Below, piece by piece: positions 25,981 to 39,327 of a DNA stretch of 64,000 bases. The notes beneath the pieces are model-generated. The model saw nothing but the letters and a program-made list of their open reading frames with translations, was not told the DNA's origin and made no database searches. How positions within the stretch are numbered: position 1 is the stretch's first letter; the number at the start of each line of letters is the position of its first letter. Both the position numbers and the translations under genes were made by a program. This stretch comes from Embiotoca jacksoni (Eukaryota; Chordata; Actinopteri; Embiotocidae): assembly GCA_022577435.1 (NCBI GenBank), contig JAKOON010000002.1, positions 12,558,184 through 12,622,183 of the forward strand, in the 5' to 3' direction.

Positions 25981-27509
25981 TTTCTGCCTCAAATCCCTTT
26001 TTCTTCTTCCAGTCACCAACTTTCAACAACCAAGGAATTTCAGCGTAGGTAAAATTGTGGAGAGAGAAGGGCGGAACAGGCTGTAACAAAACAAGCGTCT
26101 CTATTACCTAAAATAAACTTATAAAGCACCCGAGGCTATTACCCTATCCATACCAGAGCAGAGTTAGGATTTTCACCGGCAGCAGATCGAGTTACCACTC
26201 AGTAGAATCAAGACAAGCAGGTCCATATCGTGTGCTTATACAGGCTGCTCTCATCACCTGAAGGCCTGCGAGCATTACCGTCATTGGGGTAATTATTATT
26301 GTATGGTACATTATCTCAAAACGTGCTGCAGGAATCTGTCGGCTCTAGGTTCTATATGTTTCAGTAAGCCTAATGTTGAGTGTCAGAGGGCGAAGTGTTT
26401 AATTGTTTCTCGTGTGTCACTGCAGATTTCTCAGTCTGTAGGCTATAAACTGAAGCCTTGTTATTTTCAACGCCACCGGACACAATTTCATCTGGATTTA
26501 GGAAACAGACACAATAACAGTCAGTTAAAGAGGTACAACAATGCTGAAACTAATGATAGGAGGCAGTCACCTGAATATCTGGGTGCATGCAAGATACAAA
26601 CTTGCCTCAGGTGATAAAGGGAGGAGATTATTATACCGATGGTGTTGTTACCTTAATGAAGTGCCATCAATCTTACAGGTCTGCTGCTACTGTTTCAATA
26701 TGTGATGAAGAGTAGTTAATTTGGCTTCCAACGGGCTAAGCTTTGTGACTTTTTACAGCACTTTGAAAAGCTCCAGGTATAAGTTGTATTTTCTTTTTAC
26801 ATGAACGATAGTCACAAATAATTCCATTAATTTTATTTCAGTGCAGTCCATATAAAAACCCATTTCTGATGGAGAGAAATCATTAAAAATGATCAGCCAT
26901 CCCTCCAATTTTTTTTTTTTTTCGGTTTCTCACAATGCTTTTGTGAGTACCATAACTTTACCGGAGTCCATGTCAGCTGTTTCACGTACTGTAAAGTACG
27001 TCAACAGGATTTCAGTCAGACTGACACTCTTCATGCGTGTCTGAATATCTGCGGCAGAACTTAGTGGGACGCTCCTGAAGAGTCCTGGAGTTCTGTTCCC
27101 AGCTAATGTTACCCCGGTGGATGCTGGATAGGCTGTGACTGTGTCAAAGAACACTTAAAACATGCTCAGCCACATTTCTGACCCACCACCCCCCACCCCA
27201 TCACCATGCCTCTCAACCCCACCGCCCCCCACCCCCCACCCATTCCCCTAGGAAGAGAACTGGGCAACATCTGGCTGAGTTTATGAGAGAGAGAGAGGGA
27301 GAGGGAGAGAGAGAGAGAATTGGTAGACCATGAAAACTGGGAAGAATTCTTTCTTGGGCAGTGCAAGAGTCTATTGTTGTAGTTGCCATTAGTGGTGGTG
27401 AAATTTTAATCTTGTGAAAATACTCATTCTTTGCCCTTAAATTGACCAACAACACTGCAGATGTCAATGTTCACATTATTGTCTTTCTGATAAAAACACA
27501 TGTTGCAGT
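25981..27509. other. Short intergenic spacer between erc2 and wnt5a
   Basis: About 1.5 kb separates the predicted erc2 poly(A) site from the CpG-rich wnt5a promoter block. It contains a GA-rich run (27285-27318) and a C-rich patch (27180-27245). No gene recognised. Confidence 0.55.
27285..27318. repeat. (GA)n-rich tract
   Basis: GAGAGA with GGGA interruptions in the erc2-wnt5a spacer. Confidence 0.9.
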
Positions 27510-28593
27510 CCTTGTGAAAAACAATGCTTTATTCAAACAAAAGAAACAAGCCGACAACTGCAAAACACTGTGGAACAAGTCATGGGTGAGTAGTGTTACC
27601 CCCAAACTTTCACAGTCTTCACAACCAAGAGAGCAGCACAAAACCACACGCACACGCACACGCACACGCACACTATACAAAAACTGTACATAGTAGGTAC
27701 TGGCCAAAAACAGTGGAAACACAGTTAAACTGTTAAATCACAAGAATACTGCACATTATCATCACCTCGGGTCAACCTCCAGTACAGTGAAAAAAAAAGT
27801 AATGACACGGTGCTTTAAAATGCAAGTCACTTCATTATAATCAGATTAGCCACTCAGATTCACAGGATCAATAAACAGACAATGAAATAATACATCACTC
27901 ATCAGAATAAGTCACACAGCTGTAATAATTAAAAAAAAAAAATAAGAGTGGCACTCAAATTGTTTCAGCTGTAGAAAATCAAACAGAACATGATATTGGT
28001 TCATTAAACAAACGCACAGTAGGCTAAAAGAACACAAGGAGAAATGTATAAACAGACTGTTCTTACAGTAAGCTGGCTCATTTGAGGTCAGCTGTGTTTC
28101 CTTCCCTGTTAATTAAGGTCCTGCTTTTTTTTGAGAAGGTGGAAGCTGATCCTCAAACTTTTTGTGGGACATCTTTGAGCCCAAATTTAGCCTTCTCTTG
28201 TTGTTCTCTCTTGTTGCAGGAAACGGGAGATAGACAAATGAGAAACTAGGGCGGTTTACTGGTTAGTTCTGGATCCAAAATGATTCAGTTGCAGTCTCAT
28301 TTCAGTAATTTGTCTCGGCAGACTGGGACTTCTCCTTTGGCACAGCACATTGAGAAGGTCTCTGTGGATTGTGGATATTGAGGTCCATGTTGTCATATTT
28401 ACAAAAGTCTGATATTAAGCTGCAGAAGTAAACACATTCATGCCATCATAAACCAGAGTAGGATTGGCATGGGTTAGTTCCACTGGCTCCGCTTAGCCAC
28501 ACTCAGGGTCGACAGAAGTGTAATGACTGTCGGTTGATGTGAAGCCAGGACTCTGTAGCACCATGGTACTGTAAAATGATTCCAGCTTCTCGT
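27510..28593 (-). other. erc2: Predicted terminal exon / 3'UTR, probably erc2
   Basis: A textbook acceptor (ttgttttcaatag at about 28606-28594) opens a block that ends with AATAAA at 27533-27528, followed by a GU-rich stretch (atgtgttttt), the layout of a last exon. It is on the right strand and is the only such block I found between the GIWA exon and wnt5a. In the frame that skipping the GIWA exon would give, it codes 39 residues to a TAA at 28474-28476. In another frame it is open for 32 codons (EKLESFYSTMVLQSPG and on) to 28493. The 3' half carries a CACACG repeat (27645-27673). It could instead be the last exon of an unrecognised gene. Confidence 0.5.
27645..27673. repeat. (CACACG)n hexanucleotide tract in the predicted 3'UTR
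   Basis: About four to five CACACG units, inside the predicted erc2 terminal exon. Confidence 0.9.
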
Positions 28594-29774
28594 CTATTGA
28601 AAACAACAAGGGAAAGGAAGGCAGTGCACCAGTTGCCAATACCTTGAAACTCCACATTGATGGCTGATGCTCGGAGGGACATTCACCTGCAATGGGCCCA
28701 GGTCCTCAGTGGGCCACTGTGTTTGTCAGTGGAGGTGACATTCACCAGTAAGATGGACAATTTCTGACCATCTTGAACAATGAACTTACCACAATATATA
28801 GAAATGATAAATTGTGTGTGTATATCTGCTTATGTTTGCCTGGTGGTCATGATGGGGATGTATGCGCAGGCAAATCTGAATTTCAACTTCCTAGTATCTG
28901 GTTCACAAGCAGCTATGAAAAGAAACATGGAGAAAAAAAGATTCAGTATTAGATTCAATACACATCGAATAAAAGCAATGGTAAATTCTTCATGCAACAT
29001 AGGGGTATTAAGATGCATGTTCTAGCCAAGGGTGTTAAGTTGTTTTTAATTTCCAAAAAGGTGACATCATAGAGTTACATTGTTTGGCATTGGACAAATA
29101 ATCCTCAGAAACACCGGTGGAGTGTAGACATTTTGTTTTTACGTAGCCATAGCTTGACTATTTTCTTCCTGTAACTGTCTGGCGAGTCTCCAGAGCTCCT
29201 TAAGAATTCTCTAAATGCAGTTGGCAGCAGCCCAAACATCAAGTGCTCATTAATAAAAAGAAAAAAAAAACCTCTATTGGAATGTGTCTGTTATTCAGGC
29301 TGCACAGCAGTCAGCAACAACTCACTTCTTTCCTGAGGGCTGTGAAACAATGATGTATGTCTAGTACACTGGGGGCGCCTCATTGGCTGAGCAAACAGGC
29401 CCCAAAATAACTACCAATCACTGAAGACGTTATCATCAGTCACTCAGAGAGGGCACAGAGAAACAACTTTGAGACAAACTTTGTATGTTGGGGACCAAAC
29501 ATTTGCACAGGTAAAGTTTGGTAATATGGTGTCATTATACTTGTGATGACCCCAAAAATCACAATGGGATTACTGGTATTTAATTGCAGCATTTTGGCTT
29601 GTGTGTGTTGTGTATAAAGATAAACGTGTAAGGAATGTGTCCAGATTTGCAGGGCAGCTCACACTCCTCATGCCTCACTCTGATTGGCTGCCAAGGAGAG
29701 AAGGACCATCCATTACATCCAGAGGTAAATAAACAGGCATAGCAATTAAAGTGCCATCATTTGTTATGCAACAT

Positions 29775-29777
<3 letters not shown>

Positions 29778-29817
<40 letters not shown>
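29778..29817. repeat. (GT)n microsatellite
   Basis: A pure GT array of 40 bases. Confidence 0.97.
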
Positions 29818-29819
<2 letters not shown>

Positions 29820-31733
29820 CTCAGTTGATTGTGCGCTCCTGCACACATACGTACATGTAACTCTGCTTGTGTGTAAGTGTAACCAAATATATGTCTGCGC
29901 ATTTACATGCTTTGTGTGTGTGATTTTGTGTACATGTGTTGGACACCATTCTCAGGTTTCCTCGCCGTTGACTGCACTTAAATTAATGATTTGGGGGCCC
30001 AAGAATCAACAAATATGGCCCCCGGCAGGGCATTATGGAGAGCAGGAACTGCCTGTGGATGTGTTTGAAGACTGCTCCTCTTTCTTCTCTGTCAACACCT
30101 CACTACCTCCACACAACAGACGCATTCACTGCACAAACTCACATGTGACGCCTGTGTTCATCTTGTTAATGAGGAAACGTGTTGCTATGCGGTCATGAAT
30201 GTGTGTACGCTTATCGACCTATGATTATTTTACATGTCAGCATGTTGTGACAAAGTGTGAAAATTATATAAAATTTTATGTTCCTGAGTTCAAGTGCTGC
30301 ATTTGTTGCCTGTGATAAAGCAAAGTATATATTATATCAGCCCGGACAGCCAGAGCCACACGCTGGATAATTTAGTGAGCTCAGATGGCTCCGACAGAGT
30401 TTTTAAAGCCTTTTGAGCCCAGAGGTCACTGTCCACAATTTTCTGCATCATCAGCTGCTAAAGACCAACTCCACGTATTGTACACTGCAGTGCATGAAGA
30501 TGACATTTTAACTCGTTTTATATAAGTGTAAACTCCAGCAGGTTGAAGTAGCACATGTGAATGTTCCTACAACTGATTCACAGAATTTTTTTTTAAATAA
30601 GTAGAAGTAGTAATATTGTTTAAAACAACTGCAATTAAACGAGCTATTTGAACTAATTTACAATTCCTTTAAATTACTTGTTCCAGTAAATATTTTTCTT
30701 GTGTTTGACGTTTGATATTTAAGTACCTGCAGATAATTGTTGGCAATGCACAAAAGAGGATGTTTGCCATAAAATGTTCAACACGCATGGAAGAGGAAGA
30801 GAGACTGTTGATGTGCAGCAGCCTGGCTGGATGAGGACTGTAAGCACATACGAATGTGATCAATTTCATTGTAATATCAAAACCCTGACCCTGAATCTTT
30901 CAAAGCATGGCTACTGATAAAACAAAAACATTAACACTTGATACTCACTCCAACAGATCAGATGCATCCCTTGCATTATCATATTGAGCCACTTTACATA
31001 AAGTGGGTTAACCAAGAGAAGGAAAAATAAAACCTTTTCTTGTGGCAAACATGAATTCACTTCACAATTTTAAAAGGCACAATATCATTTCCTTCTCTCC
31101 GTCTAACTCCAATCAGCCATTCCTATCTTCTACTCCCTGTGTAACCCTCATTCTCCTCCCTACTCCTCTGCGCTGAGCATGCTTGATGGTGGGATCAGAC
31201 AGGGTGAACACTTTCTCATATTAATACTGGTTTAGCCTGCGTCTGCAGACAGGGAAATGATTGATTTATCAACATTTGCAACTGCCCTCTGCAAAATCTG
31301 ATGTGCAGTTTAGGTGAAAAAGCATCTACACTGCCTGGTACCACTGGATAGAAAAATTATGAGGCTTTAGGGTGTCTATTTTGTTGTCTACCAATGTTTC
31401 TCACAGAACCAAATCTCTGATTTGAGGGTTGAGATGTAAGAGTCTGGATGTGAGCGGTCGAAGCCCTTCATGTCTTTAAGTACTACTAATGTAAATTGCC
31501 TGTTAAAAGGATCCTTGCAGAATTTTGGGGCCACCAATGTTAGAGCGCTGCTCTTTCATTTGGAATTACCCAATGGTTGGTGTTCTTTCACTGCAACAGA
31601 AAAAAGAGAAACGCACCAAATTCAATTACCAGCAGAAAGATTCAGCCAACCTCCGGTGCTCACTCTACAGAGAGGGGAGACGTGAAACAAGTAATTTGGT
31701 GGTATGAAGAGACAGATATATAGGAATACATAC

Positions 31734-31757
31734 GGGGGGGGGGGGGGGGGGGGGGGG
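31734..31757. repeat. G24 homopolymer
   Basis: Twenty-four consecutive G on the plus strand, the longest G run in the window. Confidence 0.95.
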
Positions 31758-34700
31758 AGCTGTGTCAACCAAAGATGGAGCTGACTTTTTCACTGTTCTG
31801 TCTAAATAGTCATACATATTTCCTTTTATTGTGATATTTTGCGAATTCAGGTCTGGTATGTGACCACACAGCATATCATGTTTCAGAGAAGATGGTCTAT
31901 TTAACCTCAGAAAAGAGAAGCAGTTTTGACAAAATGCCTTGCAGAGAAAACAACAACAAAAATCACTGCTCTTATCATGTGCCGGATTTTTTGAATGCAG
32001 AGCCTTCAAGTAATGGTGACTAGATATGTTCAATGACGGCAGCAAAAAAACTCCCACTACATCTCTGTTGCTCAATTGCAAGAAGGTGCTTGATTGCAGC
32101 AAATGAGAACTTGAAAATCGGCCAAGTTCCAGATCATTGATCTGGAGTCACACAATGCTGTCAATTAAAAATAATAATAATAATTAAAAAAAAAGATCCA
32201 AATATTTGCGCACATGCCCATCATTCTGAAACCATATCCTTTTAAAACATTTAAAAAATATGGTCGACATCAAGCAGTCCGAGGAAGAGAGAATATCTCC
32301 TCTGCAACAATTGCAAGAGCTCGCTCCCTCTTCCCTCAATTTCTCCTTTTTTCCCCTCTCTCTTTCTTTCTCTGCCTGACTTTTACAACTTCCTCCTGGT
32401 TGGGGCTGCAGCTCTAACCCAAACAAAACTCCATTTTTTAGTTATTGGCCCTCATGGCATGTAATGGAGAATCAAGCTAATTATCCCTACAGCTGTTTTC
32501 ACTTGCTTTTTATGTAAGCAATACCTGGCTGATCCAGAGAGCAACAGTGAGGCCCTTCTTAGCGCTCCAGGCCTCCAGGCCGGCTGGAATTAGAGAGCAA
32601 AATGCCAGGTTTTCCTCCCCCCGATGCTGCCTGTGTGTACCCCTGAACCCATCTCCCAGCACACAACCCAGCCTAACTCAGCCCAACACAGCCCCCCGCA
32701 CACCCAAAGCTTCCATGTCCACTCCCCAATACTCCTCTCAAACTCCCCCTTTGATGTTTAACAAAGCAGCACTTCAACAGCAGAGATGGATCTGTGCGAC
32801 AAGCGCCCATTTTCTTCCACTGATGGTCTCTGGCAATTAATGAAGGAGGTGAGCTAGGGTGTGGCTCGGGTTAAATTGGAACCATCTCCTGCTGTCACAG
32901 GACAAGAAAGGTACAGAGAGAAAGACTGGGAGAGAAAGACAGAGGGGTAAAGGCGGAGAGCGGGAGAGCGAGGGGTAAAGAGTGAAAGAAAACAATCCCT
33001 CACAGGCTAATTACATAATTTCCTTCATCTGAGCAAACACATGCTGGGCGAAAGCAAGTGTGAGCAAGCCTCACAGATGCCAGGCCAAGGGGTGCTGCAG
33101 AGACCTACTAACACAGTCTGCAACTGCTCTGCAGCAATGGCCAGCCTGTGCCACGAGGGCACTGAGCCAGATCTCAGAGGCAACATTATTTGTGCAGTTT
33201 GTAGCTTTTGTGGGAGTCACTTCCAAAACCTTGGTATTGATCCTCCCTTCTCTAGAAAACTCAGGGTAAAGTGACTCAGTGCAGATAAACAATTGCTGGT
33301 GTACAGTTTCCTTCATAACAGTTCATTCCTCACTGCAGCCAGAAATCTGTTCAGGGCAAACACCACTAGGTGGAGTTGACTGTTGTTGAAAAAAAATATA
33401 TCTCATGTATCAAACTCATTAAACTCCCATGGAGAGGCAGCATGCATCTCTAAGTGAGTCAGACACAGTGTATGCTTCACATATGCAGTTCTGGGCTTTC
33501 TTCTTGTTCAAACACCGCTTCACTAGCGTGCATCGGCTGCTTGTACCACCTCAAACTGACATCTGGTTTGAAATGAACAGAGACAGAGAGGGAGACACTA
33601 TAGTAGCAATTTTAAAACTTCAGCCAAATTATAGTTAAGACTCTGCCAGCTACAGAAAGTAAAAGAGCAATCCCTCTGTCCAACTTTCTCCCTCTCCCTG
33701 TTTCTCTTTTTTTTGTCTCTAATCCGGTGAGGAATGATGGAGGGCTCTCTGTGGAATGGTGGTGAGTTCCCCGAGTCCAGCCAAGGTGTTCCAATGCACA
33801 AATGATACGGGTGGAATCTGCACTACCTAATGTCGAGGTTGTTTTGACATATTTGGCACACAAAGACACAAGCGGTCCTCCACAGACACACACAAGCACA
33901 TAAAGTAAGTAAGTATGCTTGCCTACAAGGCAGTGCATGAGCATTAATGCTGAAATTCACACAAACAAACACAGAGGCCCGCACATCAGAGAAGAAGGGT
34001 GAACAAGTGTTATTGGTAGGGCATGTTGAAATATTCATTAATCACTTAAAGCCCCAAGGTGAAAAAGAAACTATGTTCATAAAAACGCTGGTAAAAAAGT
34101 GCATAATGTTCATGCAGGTACAAAATACAGGTTTGTGCAACAACAATAAAAGGTGCATGGAATTCAATCTCTCAGCTCCCAACCTTTTGATCTGTCTATG
34201 AGGGCTCAGAATTTCCTCTCCAACTAATCTTAGTCCTTCAAGCTTTTTTTGTCTTATGATTTATTCTCTTTCCCTCTAAGCAGTGTGAGTGGCAGTGTTT
34301 ATGTTGCTGAGAGAAATGGTGAGAGCTACATTGTGGGCCAGCTGCAGCTGCATGTAGCTGTTTTTCATAGTGAGAATAGCACGGGAGTCCTGGTGAGCTT
34401 GTGTCCCATAACAACACCTTAACCTGGAGCTTAACTTTGACACAGAGCAGTGGCGGCCCATCAGAACCAGGCCTAAGAGGCCCGAGCGTGCCTGCATCTT
34501 GAAAGCAGCGCAGGCCCAGCCAGACAGGGGAGACAAGTGAAACCCGAACCCACATTAAAGCATCTCCATCAGGTAGGAGATCAGGGGAGGCCTCCATGCT
34601 CTCAGTGTTTGCGGGAGTCTGGGCCTCTGAAGCCCTATCTCCCCTCCATCTGGAAAGAGAATCTGAGGGTAGTCTGATGGTCTGATAAGAGGCCATGCCG

Positions 34701-34876
34701 ACTGACACGGTAACGGACTCTCACCCCCATTTGCAAAAAATCAAGTAGATGCAAGTCTAGTTGTGGTGCACTCTCATGTGGGTATGGGAGGGAGGGTGCA
34801 GAGCTTGGTGTGGGGGTCTGTGAACAAGGAGGGTGGGAGGGCTGTAGGTGCATGGTGGCATTCACTTTACTTTGAA

Positions 34877-35113
34877 GGTTTGATCCATTCATTATCTATA
34901 CCCGCTTTATCCCGAACAGGGTCACACGGGTGCTGGAGCCTATCCCAGCTCACTTTGGGCAAAGGCAGGGTACACAGGGCCAACACAGAGACAGACGGAA
35001 ACAAACACCATTCACGCACTCACACACAAAAATATCCAGGCCTGGGATTGAACTCAGAATCTTTTCAATGTGGGGTGACAGTGCTAACCACTGCACCACT
35101 GTGCCACCCCAAG
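34877..35113 (-). repeat. Fish-type dispersed repeat (SINE/LINE-tail-like), degenerate
   Basis: It contains the stereotyped blocks gggtgctggagcctatccca, the line with gggattgaactcagaatctt (B-box-like on the minus strand) and gctaaccactgcaccactgt near 35080-35103. These occur in a very abundant teleost interspersed repeat ending in gtgccaccc. The copy is shortened and diverged. The repeat class is uncertain from memory, either SINE-like or an RTE/Expander-type tail. Confidence 0.65.
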
Positions 35114-36199
35114 GTTTGACCCACTACCCAGAAATTCACGCACAGACACAAAGTGTTTAGATACAAATTATTAATGTATTGTGAAACACTGTCTTTCTCT
35201 TCTGCTTTCTTTGCTCTTTGTGAGTTATAAGGCACACACAGAAATGAGGGGGGAAAAGTCATGTCTGACGTGATGTCATAATTATTATTTTTGTTTTATA
35301 AGGGAGGGAATTTTTCCATGCAGGAGACACAGAGTGGGCTGGTGTCAAGACCTTTTCCTGAAAGATGGAAAAGAACGACAGCAAGCCGGAAAACGGTTAA
35401 AAGCCACAATTTGCTCTAAAAGCAATATTAGAGAAGCATATTTTTTATTCTCCATGTTTGTTCCCTTTTATTTATTTATTTATTTCTTTTCTTAGTTGTG
35501 TTTGTGAGTAAGCACAACAAAAAAATACTGCCATGGACATTCAAGAAGTCACTCACTGTTGTTTTCTAGGGTGCTATTAATACTCCACCCTCCTCTTGAT
35601 GTCTTCTCAAGATGACATCAACTCCACTGACCCATCAGTTTTCACTCCTGACCCAACTAGTTGCTTCCTCTCTTTAACTGCCCACAGACTCACTGTTTCT
35701 CCATCTGTTCTTTATTGCCCATAGTTCAGCTCAGTTCAGCTTCCTCTCTTAACTGATTTGCCCTTCTATCATACAAGATAGGGGACATACAATCCACTTT
35801 CCTGTTCCTGTATTTCTACAAAAACATACTCTGATTACACAGAATGAATGAAGTGAAAAACTACACTTCACTTTTTATAAATTCATACCTGACTAGTGTA
35901 ACATACTGGAATAACAAATGACTTATTTCTGAGCTTTCTGGGACACATAAAGAGATTTTTTTTTTTAGAACATGAGTCTAATGTAAGTACACCAAAGTGT
36001 AAAATCTGTGTTAGTGTGGACTTGTGCTTGCTATAAATGGGCATTAGAAACAAGGCTTTGAATTTAAAATGGTTTGGTTTGGTGCAGTCTGGTCATCTCA
36101 AATCTACTTAGGATCACTGAAACCAGTTAAGCAAATAAATGTGATCCCTGAGATCTCAATCTCAGACAAATAACAGTCTTACCTTTATAGGTGTTTATT

Positions 36200-36200
<1 letters not shown>

Positions 36201-36234
<34 letters not shown>
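36201..36234. repeat. (GT)n microsatellite
   Basis: A pure GT array of 34 bases. Confidence 0.97.
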
Positions 36235-36235
<1 letters not shown>

Positions 36236-38766
36236 TGCACACAAATCTGTAGCTTTGTGTGTGTGTATGTGGAACAGTTGTGTCAACAGAATTTGATCAT
36301 AATGTCTATTCAGGAGCTACAGGTATTTGAGGTGGACAAGTTCGGATAGAGATATGCACAGTCAGCTATGATTTGTGTTTGGTCATCAAATATTAGAGCC
36401 CATGCCCATCCAATGTTAACAATGTGTTTATGCATTCATCCATCCCACTTGGACCCATTTTGTTTAGTGGTTTATTCTCTGCTTAGTCAGTGCATGCCTC
36501 TTTCTTGCACATCATCAATATTGCCGAGCCTACCTGCCCACCTTCATTAAACCAAATGCAAAATGCATCTACAAACAGGTATAAAATTGAGTGACAAAGT
36601 GGAGGTGGATGTCAAGTGAAGTGAGTGTCTTTGTGCTAGCACAGCTGCACTGTGGTTCTTAATACTGGGTAAGTCCGGTCTCAGGAAGAACCAATCATGT
36701 TGTCGGCTGCGTCTGTTTGGTGCTCTCAGGGTCAGTATAGCCCCAGGACATGAGACAAATAGGATATACGCCGGGGATAAAGTGGTAGGCTTTCACAATG
36801 CCTGGTGGTCTGCTAGCGATCACCACCTCAATATGACCTCGGTGTCAGGGTGGGAGAGCAAAGGTTGAAGGAACGTGTTAAAAGAAGATGCCAAATGGCT
36901 ACTTTTAAAGTTGCTAATTGTGAAAATTGGTGCTCTCACAGGTGGTATGAACTGCAGAGACATGTTGCATATTCAGTAATAAAATACACAGTTCAGGTAG
37001 AGAGCAAAAGTACACATCCATCTGGGTCTAAATGATGTTGTATAAATAAAAATGTCAGCTCAAATGGAGGGGGTGTATTTGTAGATCTATGTGTAGTTGC
37101 ATCAGTTGTGGGGTTCCACTGCCAGCAGGCATTATGTTAAAGAGTATAAGATTAGTGGGAAGGAGAAGAGGTAGGAGAGAGTTTTGGAGGGATTAACACA
37201 CCTTTGCATCCTCAGGGTGAGGAGGTAGGGTTTGTGGAGGGAAAGTAGCAGTGAGACAGGGAGATGGGCGAGTGAGACATGGAAAGAGGCACTGAGACAT
37301 CACAGCACCTGACAGGAGATATACAGACATAGGCCAGAAACACACATCATGGTGATAAACAGTTAAGTTGTCTGGGCCAGTTATGATTCTGAGACTTCTC
37401 TGAACTATAAAAAGACTCTGGAGCACTCTAAACCCCTAAACATGTAAATTTTTCACTCTGACTAAAAGCATAGACACTCTTTGTGCGGCCATCTTGAACC
37501 TTTAACAACCTTTTGGAGCACTTTGCACGGCAATGTGGAAAGCTCAGCCGGTGAAACTTAAAGGGAGATACTGTGAAGATCATAAATAAGCATCGTAGAA
37601 AGTGACAGGTTTGGCTCTGTCTGCAGATAGAGAGTAAATAACCCTCATTAGTTCTGACAAAGCGACTCAAAGTTTTGTGATATTTACTGCTGAAAACTCT
37701 GTACCCATTAAATAAGTGCCGATAGAGCCATCCACACTGACAGAGCTTGCACTTAGCATTTAGTCTTACCATGGGATTAATGCAACGGGTTATGATGCCC
37801 TGGACGAGGCAAAAACTTTTTGTTATGATAGCCAAGAATGATATAGAGTGGAGCAGCGGCTGTAATGTATGTAAACCTGTCCTCACTGTGTTTATGAAAG
37901 TCTGTGATGTGGAAATATTGATGTGCTGGCTAAGTTAAGGATCACTTTTCAACTCTGGCTCCTTTAACTCAGATAAATATAACTCGTGACATGCTGTTCC
38001 AAACATCTTATTGATATCAGGACCAACAAAGATGATGATAGTTCACACTAAATGACCTGTGAAAAAGTGATTCAGTGAGGTGTGCGCAGACTTCCAGTAA
38101 CTTATACAGTTTGCAGTATGAAATGTTGGTGTGAGTGTGTTTGTGCAGGTTTGTGTGTGAACTTGGTCCATTTTGTCTGGGTGGTGCTGGGAATAGTATC
38201 GGCTTAAGGCTGAAAGAATTCAGGCCTCCCAAGCAAGGTCATGTGCTGATGTTTAGTAGGAGCTTTCTCAGGTCACAGACTGTGACTTTAAACCATCACT
38301 CACATTACCCCACATCTTTGAGTAGTTCTGTGGAACTGGCATACCTGACATCTCTCCTCCACTTTGCTGTAATGACAGGTGACAGCTGTCTCACTCCACT
38401 TACCTAGTTAAAGGAAAAGTCAACTCAAATAGTTGCTGGACATGAAACGGGCATTGCCCAGTAGATTTGGTATATCCTATGGTATAACTTAATACCTACG
38501 GTATTATGTATGGCAACTTAGAAAATATTTGTAACAAAGACTTAGATCCCAGGAAATTGAAATTTCTGCAAAGCATACCCAAAAATAATATTTCTGTTTA
38601 AAAAAAAAAAAAAATGAAGAAAAAATGACAAACAAAAAAAATCTGCAGCAAGTTGAGTTGCTGGTTTTGGACAGATTCTTGCCTTTCATTTCCCTTAGTT
38701 CAACACACTTGGGGCCAATAAATATAACTATTGTAGTTTTTATTAATGCAGTTAGACACTCAAACC

Positions 38767-39327
38767 TTAAAGGATAGGTTAAAGGATAGGTTCACAATTT
38801 TCAAAACTGCTTAAAGCACTGCTCACATGCCTATGCGAACACTAAAGCACACTTTTCTTACTGTGATCATTTCTCCTGTTTATGCTGGCTGATATAAGAA
38901 ATTCCTCCCTTAAGTGATTCGAATGGAAGCGATGGGAGAAAAATTCCACATCACCTCATTTTGCGCTCAAGTGAATTCCAAGTTTAGCTGAAGATTATAT
39001 GAGTTTTAATAGTCTGAGTTACAAAAATCAAGTGGGTATGTTTCAAGTATTCTTAGTACAGAATTCACTCTTTGTGTTTTCCCAGACAGTATTTCACTGA
39101 GCGGCAGTGTAGGACTTATAACACCAAGAGTGTGTTTTGTAATTTGTCTGACTCAGACTGCTGTCATATTGATTTTAGCTGCACTTTAATTTTTTTTTTT
39201 TTTTCACAGAACCATGTCTGTGGACTTTCACTCCATCTTCTCTGTTACAAGGGTATCTCCATAGTATGAAGAATATGGGCATCTGATTCATGTTTTAAGA
39301 CTTAAAAAGTGTGAACCTATGCTTTAA
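38767..39327. mobile_element. MITE-like non-autonomous DNA element with TTAA ends
   Basis: The left end reads TTAAAGGATAGGTTCAC (38779 on) and the right end, read on the other strand, TTAAAGCATAGGTTCAC (from 39327 back). That is a 17-bp inverted repeat with one mismatch, with TTAA at both outer edges, as piggyBac-type insertions leave. There is no transposase frame. The left end has an extra tandem copy of TTAAAGGATAGG (38767-38778). The internal sequence resembles a fish MITE family I remember as common, with opposed internal repeats. Confidence 0.7.
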
